14,839 nt of DNA from Gemmatimonadota bacterium (GTDB lineage Bacteria; Gemmatimonadota; Gemmatimonadetes; Gemmatimonadales; Gemmatimonadaceae): assembly GCA_003142495.1 (NCBI GenBank), contig PLMM01000123.1, forward strand, positions 1 through 14,839, read 5' to 3'. Numbering within the stretch: position 1 is the first letter of the stretch; every line of letters begins with the position of its first letter. The translations under genes and the position numbers were made by a program. Shown piece after piece: positions 1-7,072 of this stretch. The notes beneath the pieces are model-generated. The model saw only the letters and a program-made list of their open reading frames with translations. It ran no database searches and was not told the origin of the DNA.

Positions 1-2
1 CC

Positions 3-350
3 CAGGAAATGAACCACGTGCGCGAGCACGTTCGAATCGGGATGCAGATCCTCTCCCCCCTTCGCTACCTCGGCCGCGTGCTTGACTACGTGTGCGACCA
101 CCATGAGCACTTCGACGGCCAGGGCTATCCGCGCGGCGTCGCTGGCGAGGCTATCTCGTTGGGGGGACGAATCATAGCCGCCTGCGATGCCTTCGATGCG
201 CTCACTTCGCCGCGGCCCTACCGCAATGCCGTCTCCGCTTCCGCCGCCATGGCCCAGATCGAAACGCACTCGGGCACCCTGCTCGACCCCGCCGTCGTGG
301 TCGCGCTCGGCGCAGTAATCGCACAGCGAGAGGGAACGCGAACCGCCTGA
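3..350 (+). CDS. HD-GYP domain cyclic-di-GMP phosphodiesterase, C-terminal fragment (5' end outside window)
   Basis: This is the C-terminal end of an HD-GYP domain protein, a metal-dependent phosphodiesterase family that breaks down the second messenger cyclic-di-GMP in the cytoplasm. The reading frame is open to the window edge, with Gln and Glu codons before the first visible Met at 9, so that Met is probably internal. Numbering from it, the frame shows the conserved helix HVRIGMQIL (residues 7-15), the core HHEHFDGQGYP (31-41, bases 99-131), which holds the His ligands and the GYP signature, and then the GGRIIAACDAFDALTSPRPYR-type segment that closes such domains. The protein ends about 30 residues after the domain. 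Any receiver, PAS or GAF sensor would lie upstream and cannot be seen. The next gene starts 87 bp downstream with no clear terminator between, so cotranscription with the efflux genes cannot be excluded. Confidence 0.9.
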   Translation, partial: QEMNHVREHVRIGMQILSPLRYLGRVLDYVCDHHEHFDGQGYPRGVAGEAISLGGRIIAACDAFDALTSPRPYRNAVSASAAMAQIETHSGTLLDPAVVVALGAVIAQREGTRTA

Positions 351-387
351 GCACGCCGTGAATCTTCACTAGCCCCAACAGGGTAGT

Positions 388-391
388 GGAG
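388..391 (+). promoter_or_regulatory. Shine-Dalgarno GGAG for the 13-codon leader frame
   Basis: GGAG lies 8 nt before the ATG at 400. It is the only good ribosome binding site in the gap before the efflux operon. No comparable site stands before the GTG at 438, so ribosomes probably load here and reach the structural gene by coupling. Confidence 0.45.
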
Positions 392-399
392 CCGCGCGT

Positions 400-441
400 A
401 TGAAGGCAGCGTCCGTCCTTTCACCCGTGTCCGCTTCGTGA
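400..441 (+). CDS. Possible 13-residue leader peptide coupled to the efflux operon
   Basis: This short frame (MKAASVLSPVSAS, then TGA) starts with ATG behind a GGAG at 8 nt. Its stop codon overlaps the GTG start of the outer-membrane factor gene in the arrangement GTGA, the same 4-bp overlap used (as ATGA) at the two later junctions of the operon. It could be a coupling frame or a regulatory leader peptide. Leader peptides upstream of drug-resistance pumps are known, for example bmrB before bmrCD and msrDL before msrD, but no stalling motif can be recognised here. A chance frame, or an indel separating the true N-terminus from the structural gene, is also possible. Confidence 0.35.
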   Translation: MKAASVLSPVSAS

Positions 442-1904
442 CGAGAGTTCGATTGATCGCAGGTGTGCTGCTGAGCGCCGGATGTGCGGGCACGCCATCG
501 GTAGCCGGCGTGGCGGGCGTGCCGCCCGCATCCAACAAGGAGTGGACGCCGCCAGCGCCGCCGCGCGACACCCTTCCAGCCACTCCCTCATCGTTTCCGA
601 GCGACCTCCTCACGCGCGTGAACACGCTCACGCTCGGCGATGTCGTCGACCTGGCGCTGCGCAACAATCCCCAGACGCAGATCTCGTGGGCGAATGCGCG
701 CGCCGCCGCGGCGGCATACGGCGGCTCGAAGTCGCTCTACTACCCAACGATCGACGGAGAGATCGGCGTCACGCACCTCAAGTCGTCGCCCACCTTCAGC
801 AACGACAGCGTGCTGCGCCCGTCGCTCACGCAGACCAGCTACGGACCCACGCTCACCGTGAGCTGGCTGATCGCCGACCTCGGCGGCCGCGCGGGGACGA
901 TCGAGTCCGCTCGCCAGGCGCTGATCGCCGCGAATTGGACGCATAACGCCACGCTGCAGAACGTCGTGCTCGCGGTCGAGAGCGCGTACTTCAACTACAT
1001 GGCGAACAAGGGGTTGGTCGAGTCGGAGAAGCTCAGCGTGAAAGAGGCGGAGACGAGCCTCCAGTCCACGCAACAGCGCCAGCACGTCGGCCTCGCCACG
1101 ATCGCAGACGTGCTTCAGGCGAAGACGGCGCTCTCGCAGGCGACGCTGACGCTCGAGACCACCGAGGGCGACCTCGAGACGACGCGCGGTGCGCTCGCCG
1201 CCGCGATGGGACTTCCGGCCAATGCGCCGTACGACGTCGACGCGGCGCCGGCGACGAACGTCGGCCCAGCCACGGACAGCGTCGACGTGCTCATCGCGAA
1301 GGCGGTGGCGAGTCGCCCCGACCTCGCGTCGGCGCAGGCGCAATATCGCCAGGCGATCGGCAACGTGCGCTCGGCGCGCGGCAATCTCTTTCCATCGATT
1401 CAGGCAACCGGAACGGGCGGTCGCACGTACGTTCAGACGCTCCCCAGCGGCGCGAGCAATTACACCCTGTTCGTTGGCCTCGCGATCCCTATTTTCTCGG
1501 GCTTCGCGCGCCAGTACGCCGTAAAGCAGGCGCGCGCCGAGGCAGATGCGGCGCTGGGTCGCGCGGCGTCGGTAAAGCAGCAGGTGCAGTTCCAGGTTTT
1601 CAGCTCGTACTACGCGCTCCAAACGGCGGCGCGGCGGGTAACTACGGCGGACGATCTGCTCGAGAGCGCGCAGTCGTCCGAGGACGCCGCGCTCGGCCGC
1701 TACCGCGCGGGTGTTGGTCTGTTCGTCGATCTCCTCACCGCGCAGAGCGCGCTCGCATCCGCGCGCGCGCAGCAGGTGCAGGCTCGCTGGGTGTGGCAGA
1801 CCGCGCTCGCGCAGCTGGCGCACGACACCGGGGTTCTGGATACAAGCGGGGAGACGAACATTCGCGTCACTCCGGACACAACTCGTGAGGCACCACCGCA
1901 ATGA
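438..1904 (+). CDS. TolC-family outer-membrane efflux channel lipoprotein
   Basis: This is the outer-membrane factor of a tripartite RND efflux system, forming the trimeric channel that passes substrates from the periplasmic adaptor to the outside. The 488-residue length is normal for the family. The N-terminus has a short hydrophobic signal ending in LLSAGC, with Cys16 as likely lipidation site, followed by a Pro/Ala-rich linker to about residue 60. Two TolC-type repeats follow: the first starts near LTLGDVVDLALRNNP (64-78), the second near residue 282 (ASRPDLASAQAQYRQA). Both are rich in Ala/Gln helical coiled coil, as expected of the periplasmic tunnel. The start is GTG at 438; there is no in-frame ATG before the upstream stop at 384. 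A TTG at 453 would still leave the lipobox intact. The gene overlaps the adaptor gene by 4 bp. Substrates cannot be read from the sequence. Confidence 0.92.
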   Translation: MTRVRLIAGVLLSAGCAGTPSVAGVAGVPPASNKEWTPPAPPRDTLPATPSSFPSDLLTRVNTLTLGDVVDLALRNNPQTQISWANARAAAAAYGGSKSLYYPTIDGEIGVTHLKSSPTFSNDSVLRPSLTQTSYGPTLTVSWLIADLGGRAGTIESARQALIAANWTHNATLQNVVLAVESAYFNYMANKGLVESEKLSVKEAETSLQSTQQRQHVGLATIADVLQAKTALSQATLTLETTEGDLETTRGALAAAMGLPANAPYDVDAAPATNVGPATDSVDVLIAKAVASRPDLASAQAQYRQAIGNVRSARGNLFPSIQATGTGGRTYVQTLPSGASNYTLFVGLAIPIFSGFARQYAVKQARAEADAALGRAASVKQQVQFQVFSSYYALQTAARRVTTADDLLESAQSSEDAALGRYRAGVGLFVDLLTAQSALASARAQQVQARWVWQTALAQLAHDTGVLDTSGETNIRVTPDTTREAPPQ

Positions 1905-3022
1905 TCGATCGTCGTTCTCTGTTCCTCGTCGCCACGGTGGCGGCTGCGTCATCGCTTCTCGCGTGCGGCAAGAAGGCGCCGCCTCCCGTCGCCGCGGTGC
2001 CGGTGACCGTGGGCAAGGCGGAGACGCGCACCGTTCCCTATGTGCTGCAGGCCAATGGCACGGTCGAGCCGATGCAGACGGTTGCGATCGAGCCGCAGGT
2101 AGGCGGAATCATCACGAAGATCCTTTTCAAGGAAGGAGACGACGTGAAGGAGGGGCAGCCGCTCTTCGAAATTGATGCGCGCACCTACCAGGCGACACTC
2201 GACCAGGCGCAGGCGGTAGTCGAGCGCGATCGCGCACAGCTCGCGAGCGCGACATCGGATGTGTCGCGCTACAGCGCGCTCGTCGACAAGAACTACGTCA
2301 CCTCGCAGCAGATGGAGCAGGTGACAACCACGGCCGCCTCAATGAAGGCGACGCTCGCATCGGACCAGGCGATGGCGCAACAAGCGCGGCTCAACATCCA
2401 GTACGCCACCATCCGCTCGCCGATCTCCGGTCGCGCCGGAAGCTTGCAGGTTCGCGTGGGCTATCTCGCGAAGGTACCGGCGACGACGCCGCTGGTCACG
2501 ATCAATCAGATCCATCCGATCCTCGTTCGCTTCGCAGTCCCCGCGGCGAGTCTTCAGCGCATTCGCCAGTACGCGTCTGCGACGCTGCCGGTGAGCGCGC
2601 ATCCAGTCAGCGCGCCGGGCTCGAGCAGCGCGGGCACGCTCTCCTTCGTCGACAACGCGATCGACACGACGACGGGGACGATCCTGCTCAAGGGCACCTT
2701 CGAGAACAAGGACGGCGCGCTCTGGCCGGGCGAGTTCGTGACGACGTCGCTCCAGCTCTTTCAGCAGCAGAACGCGATCGTCGTTCCGACGCAGGCCGTC
2801 GTCGAGGGTCAGAACGGCAACTACATCTTCGTGATCAACGCCGACAGCACCGCTACCCAGCGCGAGATCACCATCGACCGTGCAGCGGGCGACGTCACGA
2901 TCATCTCGCAGGGCGTGAAGCCCGGTGAGCTCGTCGTCACCGATGGCCAGCTGCGATTGAACACAGGGACCAAGGTTCAGATCAAGCCGCCCGCCGGCGG
3001 AGATCAGCAGAGGACCGGATGA
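1901..3022 (+). CDS. RND efflux periplasmic adaptor lipoprotein (MdtA/AcrA family)
   Basis: This is the membrane fusion protein linking the inner-membrane pump to the outer-membrane channel. Its 373 residues begin with a lipoprotein signal ending in SLLAC (Cys22), so the mature protein is probably anchored in the inner membrane by lipid. The family domains appear in order: the membrane-proximal/barrel strand and lipoyl half-motif (about 36-80, including VEPMQTVAIEPQVGGIITKI), an alpha-helical hairpin (about 90-165), the second lipoyl half (IRSPISGRAGSLQVRVGYL, about 170-190), and barrel and membrane-proximal domains up to residue 360. The ATG at 1901 overlaps the preceding stop in ATGA, which fixes the start by coupling. 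The last codons overlap the pump gene in the same way. It resembles MdtA more than AcrA because its pump partner is MdtB/C-like. Confidence 0.93.
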   Translation: MIDRRSLFLVATVAAASSLLACGKKAPPPVAAVPVTVGKAETRTVPYVLQANGTVEPMQTVAIEPQVGGIITKILFKEGDDVKEGQPLFEIDARTYQATLDQAQAVVERDRAQLASATSDVSRYSALVDKNYVTSQQMEQVTTTAASMKATLASDQAMAQQARLNIQYATIRSPISGRAGSLQVRVGYLAKVPATTPLVTINQIHPILVRFAVPAASLQRIRQYASATLPVSAHPVSAPGSSSAGTLSFVDNAIDTTTGTILLKGTFENKDGALWPGEFVTTSLQLFQQQNAIVVPTQAVVEGQNGNYIFVINADSTATQREITIDRAAGDVTIISQGVKPGELVVTDGQLRLNTGTKVQIKPPAGGDQQRTG

Positions 3023-6000
3023 GTATTTCAGGGCTGTTCATCAAGCGTCCCGTCATGACGACACTCGTCATGGCGGGCATTCTCCTTTTCGGGCTCGTCT
3101 CCTACCGCAACCTCGCGGTGAGCGATCTCCCCACCGTCGACTATCCGACGGTCTCGGTGAACGCGTCGCTGCCGGGCGCGAGTCCCGAGACGATGGCGTC
3201 GTCCGTCGCGACGCCGCTCGAGAAACAGTTCTCGACCATCGCCGGCATCGACGCGATGACGTCGCAGAGCGCGCTGGGCAACACGAGCATCACGCTGCAG
3301 TTCGCGCTCGATCGCAACATCGATGCGGCCGCCGCCGACGTGCAGGCCGCGATCTCGCAGACGCTGCGCACGCTCCCGCAGAACATCGTGCCGCCGTCGT
3401 ACCAGAAGGTCGATCCCTCGCAGTCGCCGATCCTCTACTTCGCGCTGCGCTCGACGTCGCTCCCGCTGTCCCAGCTCGACGAGTATGCCGAGACCTTCCT
3501 CGCCCAGCGCATTTCGATGGTGTCGGGCGTCGCGCAGGTGAGCGTGTACGGCTCGCAGAAGTACGCCGTGCGCATCCAGCTCGACCCGCAGGCGATGGCG
3601 ACACGCAAGATCGGCATCGATGAGGTCGCGGATGCGGTGGACGCCGGGAACGTCAATCTCCCGACGGGCGTGCTGTGGGGCACCGACAAGGCGTACACGG
3701 TGCAGGCGAACGGCCAGCTCAGCAACGCGAAGGACTTCGGCCCGCTGATCGTCGCCTACAGAAACGGCGCCCCGGTGCGCCTCCAGGACATCGGCAACGT
3801 CATCGACGGCGTGCAGGACAGCAAGGTCGCGAGCTGGTACAACGGGCAGCGGGCCATCGTGCTCGCGGTGCAGCGCCAGCCTGGCACCAACACGGTTGAG
3901 GTCGCGAAGCTCGTGAAGGCCGCGATGGCACAGATGGAAGGCCAGTTCCCCGGCTCTGTCACCGTTCAGACGCTCTACGACAGGTCGGCGGCGATCCAGG
4001 CATCGGTGCATGACGTGAAGTTCACGCTGATGCTCACGCTCGTGCTCGTCGTGCTCGTGATCTTCATCTTCCTCCGCAATGTCTCGGCGACCATCATCCC
4101 GAGTCTCGCGCTTCCGATGTCGCTCGTCGGGACGTTCGCGGTGATGTACATGCTGAACTACAGTCTGGACAATCTCTCGCTGATGGCGCTCACGCTATCG
4201 GTCGGATTCGTCGTGGACGATGCTATTGTCATGCTCGAGAACATCGTCCGCCACATCGAGAACGGCGAGCCGGTGTTCGAATCGGCGCTCGTGGGCTCGC
4301 GCGAGATCGGCTTCACGATCATGTCCATGACGCTGTCGCTGGTCGCGGTGTTCGTGCCCGTGCTCTTCCTCGGTGGTCTCGTCGGCCGGCTCTTCCACGA
4401 GTTCGCGGTCACGATCGGCGCCTCGATCATCGTGTCGGGCTTCGTCTCGCTCACGCTCACGCCGATGCTGTGCAGCCGCTTCCTCAAGCCGCACCACGAG
4501 GAGAAGCGCAGTCGGTTCTTCGAGATCACCGAGGGCGCGTACGAGAGCACGCTCGCCTTCTACGAGCGCACGCTCCGCTGGGTGATGGATCATCGCCCGT
4601 ACGCGCTCGCCTTCTCCGCACTCATCCTCCTCGGCACGATCGCACTCGGCGCCATCGTCCCCAAGGGATTCCTGCCGAGCGAGGATACGTCGCAGCTCAG
4701 CGCGTCGACCGAGACCGAGCAGGGCACGTCGTTCGAAGCAATGGTCGAACACCAGAAGCGCCTCGCCGCGATCGTGCTGGCCGATTCGAACGTCGAAGGT
4801 TTCATGTCGTCGGTGGGTGCGAATGGACGCAATCCCACGATGAACCAGGGTCGCTTCTTCATGCACCTGAAGGACCCGTCCCAACGCTCGCTCGATGCGG
4901 ATGCCGTCGCGCGCGAGCTCACGAGCAAGCTGTCGATCATCCCCGGCACGCGCGTCTTCATCACCAACCCGCCGCCCATCAACATCGGCGGCCGCTCGAG
5001 CAGGAGCCTCTACCAGTTCACGCTCCAGGCGACCGACATCGGCACGCTGTATCACTATGCGGGGATCATGGAGCAGAAGATGCGCGCGCTCCCCGGTCTC
5101 ACCGACGTCAACAGCGACCTGCAGATCAAGAATCCGCAGGTGCAGGTGGACATCGATCGCGATCGCGCATCGTCGCTCGGCATCACCGCCAACACCATCG
5201 AGGGCGCGCTCTACAACGCGTACGGGTCGCGCCAGGTCTCGACCATCTACACGCCAAACAATCAGTACTGGGTGGTGATGGAGCTCGAGCCGCAGTACCA
5301 GAGGAATCTCGACGCACTCGGTCTGCTCTACGTGCACTCCGCCACCGGCGATCTCGTTCCGTTCGGCTCGCTGGCGAAGGTGACGCCGAGCACCGGGCCG
5401 GCCACGGTCAATCACTCCGGGCAACTCCCGTCGGTCACGCTGTCGTTCAACCTCGCGCCGAACGTCTCGATCGGACCGGCGGTGAACGAGGTGAATCGCC
5501 TCGCCGATCAGACGTTGCCGTCCTCCGTGACGACGGCGTTCTCCGGCACGGCGCAGGCCTTCCAGGCCGCGCAGAAGGGACTGCTCGTGCTGCTCGTGCT
5601 CGCGATCCTGATCATCTACATCGTGCTGGGCATTCTCTACGAGAGCTTCGTCCACCCGATCACGATCCTCTCAGGGCTGCCGTTCGCCGGCTTCGGCGCG
5701 CTGCTCACGCTGTGGATCTTCCACATGGAGCTCAGCGTGTACGCGTTCGTCGGGATCATCATGCTGATCGGACTCGTCAAGAAGAACGCAATCATGATGA
5801 TCGACTTCGCCATCGAGGCGGAGCGCAACGAGGGAAAGTCAGCGCGCGATGCGATCCTCGAGGCGTGCAGCGTACGATTTCGTCCCATCATGATGACGAC
5901 GATGGCGGCGCTGATGGGCACGCTTCCAATCGCGCTTGGTGCGGGCTCCGGCGCCGAATCGAGGCGCCCGCTGGGCGTCGCCGTGGTTGGCGGGCTCGCG

Positions 6001-6153
6001 TTCTCGCAGTTCATCACGCTCTATGTGACGCCCGTGTTCTACACCTACCTCGACGCCTTCCAGAAGCGCTTCGAGCGGGCCGAGCACCGGAACGAGGAGC
6101 GGGCGCATGGCGCGGTGGCGGGAGCGTCGCCGCTTCCGGCCGGCGGGGACTGA
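3019..6153 (+). CDS. RND multidrug efflux pump, inner-membrane permease (MdtB/MdtC-like, HAE-1 type)
   Basis: This is the proton-driven pump of the tripartite system, moving drugs or other amphiphiles from the periplasm or inner membrane into the adaptor/channel conduit. Its 1044 residues match the 1020-1050 usual for the family. The first membrane helix lies near residues 10-30, followed by a large periplasmic loop beginning DLPTVDYPTVSV, which resembles E. coli MdtB/MdtC. The proton-relay residues are present: the adjacent Asp pair D400-D401 in VGFVVDDAIV (AcrB D407/D408) and a Lys in LVKKNAI at 921-922 (AcrB K940). The LFLRN-like segment (FIFLRN), LTPMLCSRFL and ILYESFVHP are also family hallmarks. 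Only one pump gene is present, so it probably works as a homotrimer, unlike the MdtBC heterotrimer. The start ATG overlaps the adaptor stop. The C-terminal tail is short and hydrophilic. Confidence 0.96.
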   Translation: MSISGLFIKRPVMTTLVMAGILLFGLVSYRNLAVSDLPTVDYPTVSVNASLPGASPETMASSVATPLEKQFSTIAGIDAMTSQSALGNTSITLQFALDRNIDAAAADVQAAISQTLRTLPQNIVPPSYQKVDPSQSPILYFALRSTSLPLSQLDEYAETFLAQRISMVSGVAQVSVYGSQKYAVRIQLDPQAMATRKIGIDEVADAVDAGNVNLPTGVLWGTDKAYTVQANGQLSNAKDFGPLIVAYRNGAPVRLQDIGNVIDGVQDSKVASWYNGQRAIVLAVQRQPGTNTVEVAKLVKAAMAQMEGQFPGSVTVQTLYDRSAAIQASVHDVKFTLMLTLVLVVLVIFIFLRNVSATIIPSLALPMSLVGTFAVMYMLNYSLDNLSLMALTLSVGFVVDDAIVMLENIVRHIENGEPVFESALVGSREIGFTIMSMTLSLVAVFVPVLFLGGLVGRLFHEFAVTIGASIIVSGFVSLTLTPMLCSRFLKPHHEEKRSRFFEITEGAYESTLAFYERTLRWVMDHRPYALAFSALILLGTIALGAIVPKGFLPSEDTSQLSASTETEQGTSFEAMVEHQKRLAAIVLADSNVEGFMSSVGANGRNPTMNQGRFFMHLKDPSQRSLDADAVARELTSKLSIIPGTRVFITNPPPINIGGRSSRSLYQFTLQATDIGTLYHYAGIMEQKMRALPGLTDVNSDLQIKNPQVQVDIDRDRASSLGITANTIEGALYNAYGSRQVSTIYTPNNQYWVVMELEPQYQRNLDALGLLYVHSATGDLVPFGSLAKVTPSTGPATVNHSGQLPSVTLSFNLAPNVSIGPAVNEVNRLADQTLPSSVTTAFSGTAQAFQAAQKGLLVLLVLAILIIYIVLGILYESFVHPITILSGLPFAGFGALLTLWIFHMELSVYAFVGIIMLIGLVKKNAIMMIDFAIEAERNEGKSARDAILEACSVRFRPIMMTTMAALMGTLPIALGAGSGAESRRPLGVAVVGGLAFSQFITLYVTPVFYTYLDAFQKRFERAEHRNEERAHGAVAGASPLPAGGD

Positions 6154-6187
6154 ACTCCATCCGGCGACCCACGCGGTTGTCCGATGC

Positions 6188-6214
6188 TTGACGTTTGTTT
6201 CGATCCGTGATATT
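6188..6214 (+). promoter_or_regulatory. Possible sigma70-like promoter upstream of the polyampholyte gene
   Basis: TTGACG at 6188-6193 resembles a -35 element, and GATATT at 6209-6214 is a weak -10 with a 15-bp spacer, shorter than the usual 17. If used, it would give a leader of about 145 nt containing the two hairpins described below. It begins just 34 bp after the pump gene ends. Confidence 0.3.
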
Positions 6215-6236
6215 GGGGGTGTTCCAGCGGAACAGT

Positions 6237-6281
6237 CGCTATGATTCCGCGGTTCCATAGCGGAGTCGCAAGGCATGCGAC
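6237..6281 (+). other. Two adjacent inverted repeats between the RND operon and the polyampholyte gene
   Basis: The first pair is CGCTATG (6237-6243) and CATAGCG (6256-6262), enclosing a 12-nt loop centred on the palindrome CCGCGG. The second pair is GTCGCA (6265-6270) and TGCGAC (6276-6281) with a 5-nt loop; a run of five T follows at 6292-6296 after 10 unpaired bases. The gap between stem and T-run makes an ordinary intrinsic terminator doubtful. An operator, a weak terminator for the efflux operon or leader-RNA structure are all possible. The rest of the 6154-6367 gap shows no gene. Confidence 0.35.
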
Positions 6282-6354
6282 CTGCACCCTGTTTTTCGTA
6301 CGCATCCTCTAGCAGTCGCCCCTACGGATTTCGAGCTTCGTGATCAATAACATG

Positions 6355-6362
6355 AAAGGAGG
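6355..6362 (+). promoter_or_regulatory. Very strong Shine-Dalgarno of the polyampholyte gene
   Basis: AAAGGAGG lies 5 nt before the ATG at 6368, close to a perfect match to the 16S anti-Shine-Dalgarno and much stronger than any other site in this window. It fixes the start and predicts high translation. Confidence 0.85.
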
Positions 6363-6367
6363 AAAGC

Positions 6368-6988
6368 ATGCCGCGCAGTGATGAGTTCAACGAGAAGCTC
6401 TACATGTCGGAGCACGAGGACGATGAAGAGGATATCGGCTATGGTGGTGGTGGCGGCGCCTCCTACGACGACGATGACGACGAGGAGGGCGCGGGCTGGG
6501 GAATGACGAAGACCACTGGCGAAGAGCTCTGGGACAGCACGGACGACGAGGAAGATGAGGACGGTGAGGCGACGGTCGTCGTCGTCGAAGAGGAGGAGGA
6601 GGACGACGTCGCGCCTCTGACGTCGGCGCGCGCGTCGCGCGCGGCGAGCAAGGCCGAGCGGGCGGACGCGAAGAACGCGGCTGCGAACGGCAACGCGGGC
6701 GCGTCCAAGTCGGCGGCGTCGGCCAAGAAGGCCGCTCCGGCGGCGAAGAGCGCGCCGGTGGCCAAGAAGGCCCCACCCAAGAAGGCGGCTCCGGCTCCGA
6801 AGAAGGCCGTCGCCAAGAAGCCGCCTGTAAAGAAGGCCCCCGCCAAGAAGGCTCCGGCCAGGAAGAGCGAGGCGAAGAAGAGCTCGGCCAAAAAGGCCCC
6901 GGCCAAGAAGGCCGCCGCCACGAAGAAGAGCGCGCCGAAGAAGGGTGGGGCGAAGAAGGCACCCAAGAAGGCCGCTCGTCGGAAGTAG
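6368..6988 (+). CDS. Acidic/basic polyampholyte protein with histone-H1-like lysine-rich tail
   Basis: The 206-residue product has no recognisable folded domain. Residues 1-88 are strongly acidic, with runs such as DDDDDEE (34-40), DDEEDEDGE (59-67) and EEEEEDD (74-80), plus a GGGGG patch at 26-30 and all the aromatic residues (last is Trp55). Residues 89-117 are an Ala/Ser/Arg linker. From 118 to the end it is almost only Lys, Ala and Pro, with 14 Lys-Lys pairs spaced about every five residues in units like AKKAP. The tail resembles histone H1, chlamydial Hc1 and Pseudomonas AlgP tails, which bind DNA in an extended state. An abundant nucleoid- or RNA-associated protein with a self-masking acidic arm is a reasonable inference, but no function is demonstrated. 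It contains no Cys. The gene stands alone, with its own strong Shine-Dalgarno and a hairpin after it. Confidence 0.85.
   Translation: MPRSDEFNEKLYMSEHEDDEEDIGYGGGGGASYDDDDDEEGAGWGMTKTTGEELWDSTDDEEDEDGEATVVVVEEEEEDDVAPLTSARASRAASKAERADAKNAAANGNAGASKSAASAKKAAPAAKSAPVAKKAPPKKAAPAPKKAVAKKPPVKKAPAKKAPARKSEAKKSSAKKAPAKKAAATKKSAPKKGGAKKAPKKAARRK
6719..6985 (+). repeat. Degenerate in-gene repeats encoding the AKKAP tail
   Basis: Imperfect repeats built around GCCAAGAAGGC recur at irregular 12-18-nt spacing, for example starting at 6723, 6761, 6812, 6842 and 6902. They all stay in frame and encode Lys-Lys-Ala-Pro units. Such tracts are prone to in-frame length change by slippage or recombination between repeats. 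Confidence 0.7.
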
Positions 6989-7010
6989 CCTCATCTGATT
7001 GCTGAGCAGT

Positions 7011-7050
7011 GAACACGGCGGGGAGCGCGATTGCGCTTCCCGCCGTGTTC
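7011..7050 (+). terminator. Long stem-loop after the polyampholyte gene, likely transcription terminator
   Basis: GAACACGGCGGGGAGCGC (7011-7028) pairs with 7033-7050 over 18 bp, with a single G-U pair and a GATT loop. It starts 22 bp after the stop codon. There is no T-run on either side, so termination may depend on Rho or on the hairpin alone, or the stem may protect the abundant mRNA's 3' end. The downstream regulator starts only 22 bp beyond it. Confidence 0.6.
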
Positions 7051-7058
7051 GTACGCCC

Positions 7059-7064
7059 TATATT
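7059..7064 (+). promoter_or_regulatory. Possible -10 element giving a leaderless regulator mRNA
   Basis: TATATT lies 8 bp before the ATG at 7073. Transcription from it would begin at about 7070-7073, on or next to the start codon. There is no clear -35 at 17 bp upstream, where the hairpin's right arm lies. GGTGAG at 7065-7070 is too close to the ATG to be a normal ribosome binding site, which fits leaderless initiation. Confidence 0.4.
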
Positions 7065-7072
7065 GGTGAGAC

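Noticed and set aside
588..1952. 454-codon minus-strand frame across the outer-membrane factor gene
   Set aside because: Arg-rich shadow frame; the opposite strand encodes a complete TolC-family protein.
4195..5655. Long minus-strand and +1-frame open frames across the pump gene (also 4470-6191 on plus)
   Set aside because: Arg/His/Glu-rich low-complexity translations without motifs; the true frame carries all the RND hallmarks.
6352..6381. 9-codon frame (MKGGKHAAQ) containing the Shine-Dalgarno of the polyampholyte gene
   Set aside because: It has no ribosome binding site of its own, and its existence follows from the purine-rich Shine-Dalgarno sequence; probably chance.
6719..6985. Possible CRISPR or tandem-repeat array
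   Set aside because: The repeats are short, imperfect, in frame and explained by the AKKAP-coding tail; there are no spacers of regular length.
7011..7050. Inverted repeat as an insertion-sequence end or attachment site
   Set aside because: It is a single short-loop hairpin with no transposase, target duplication or second copy in the window; an RNA stem-loop is the simpler reading.
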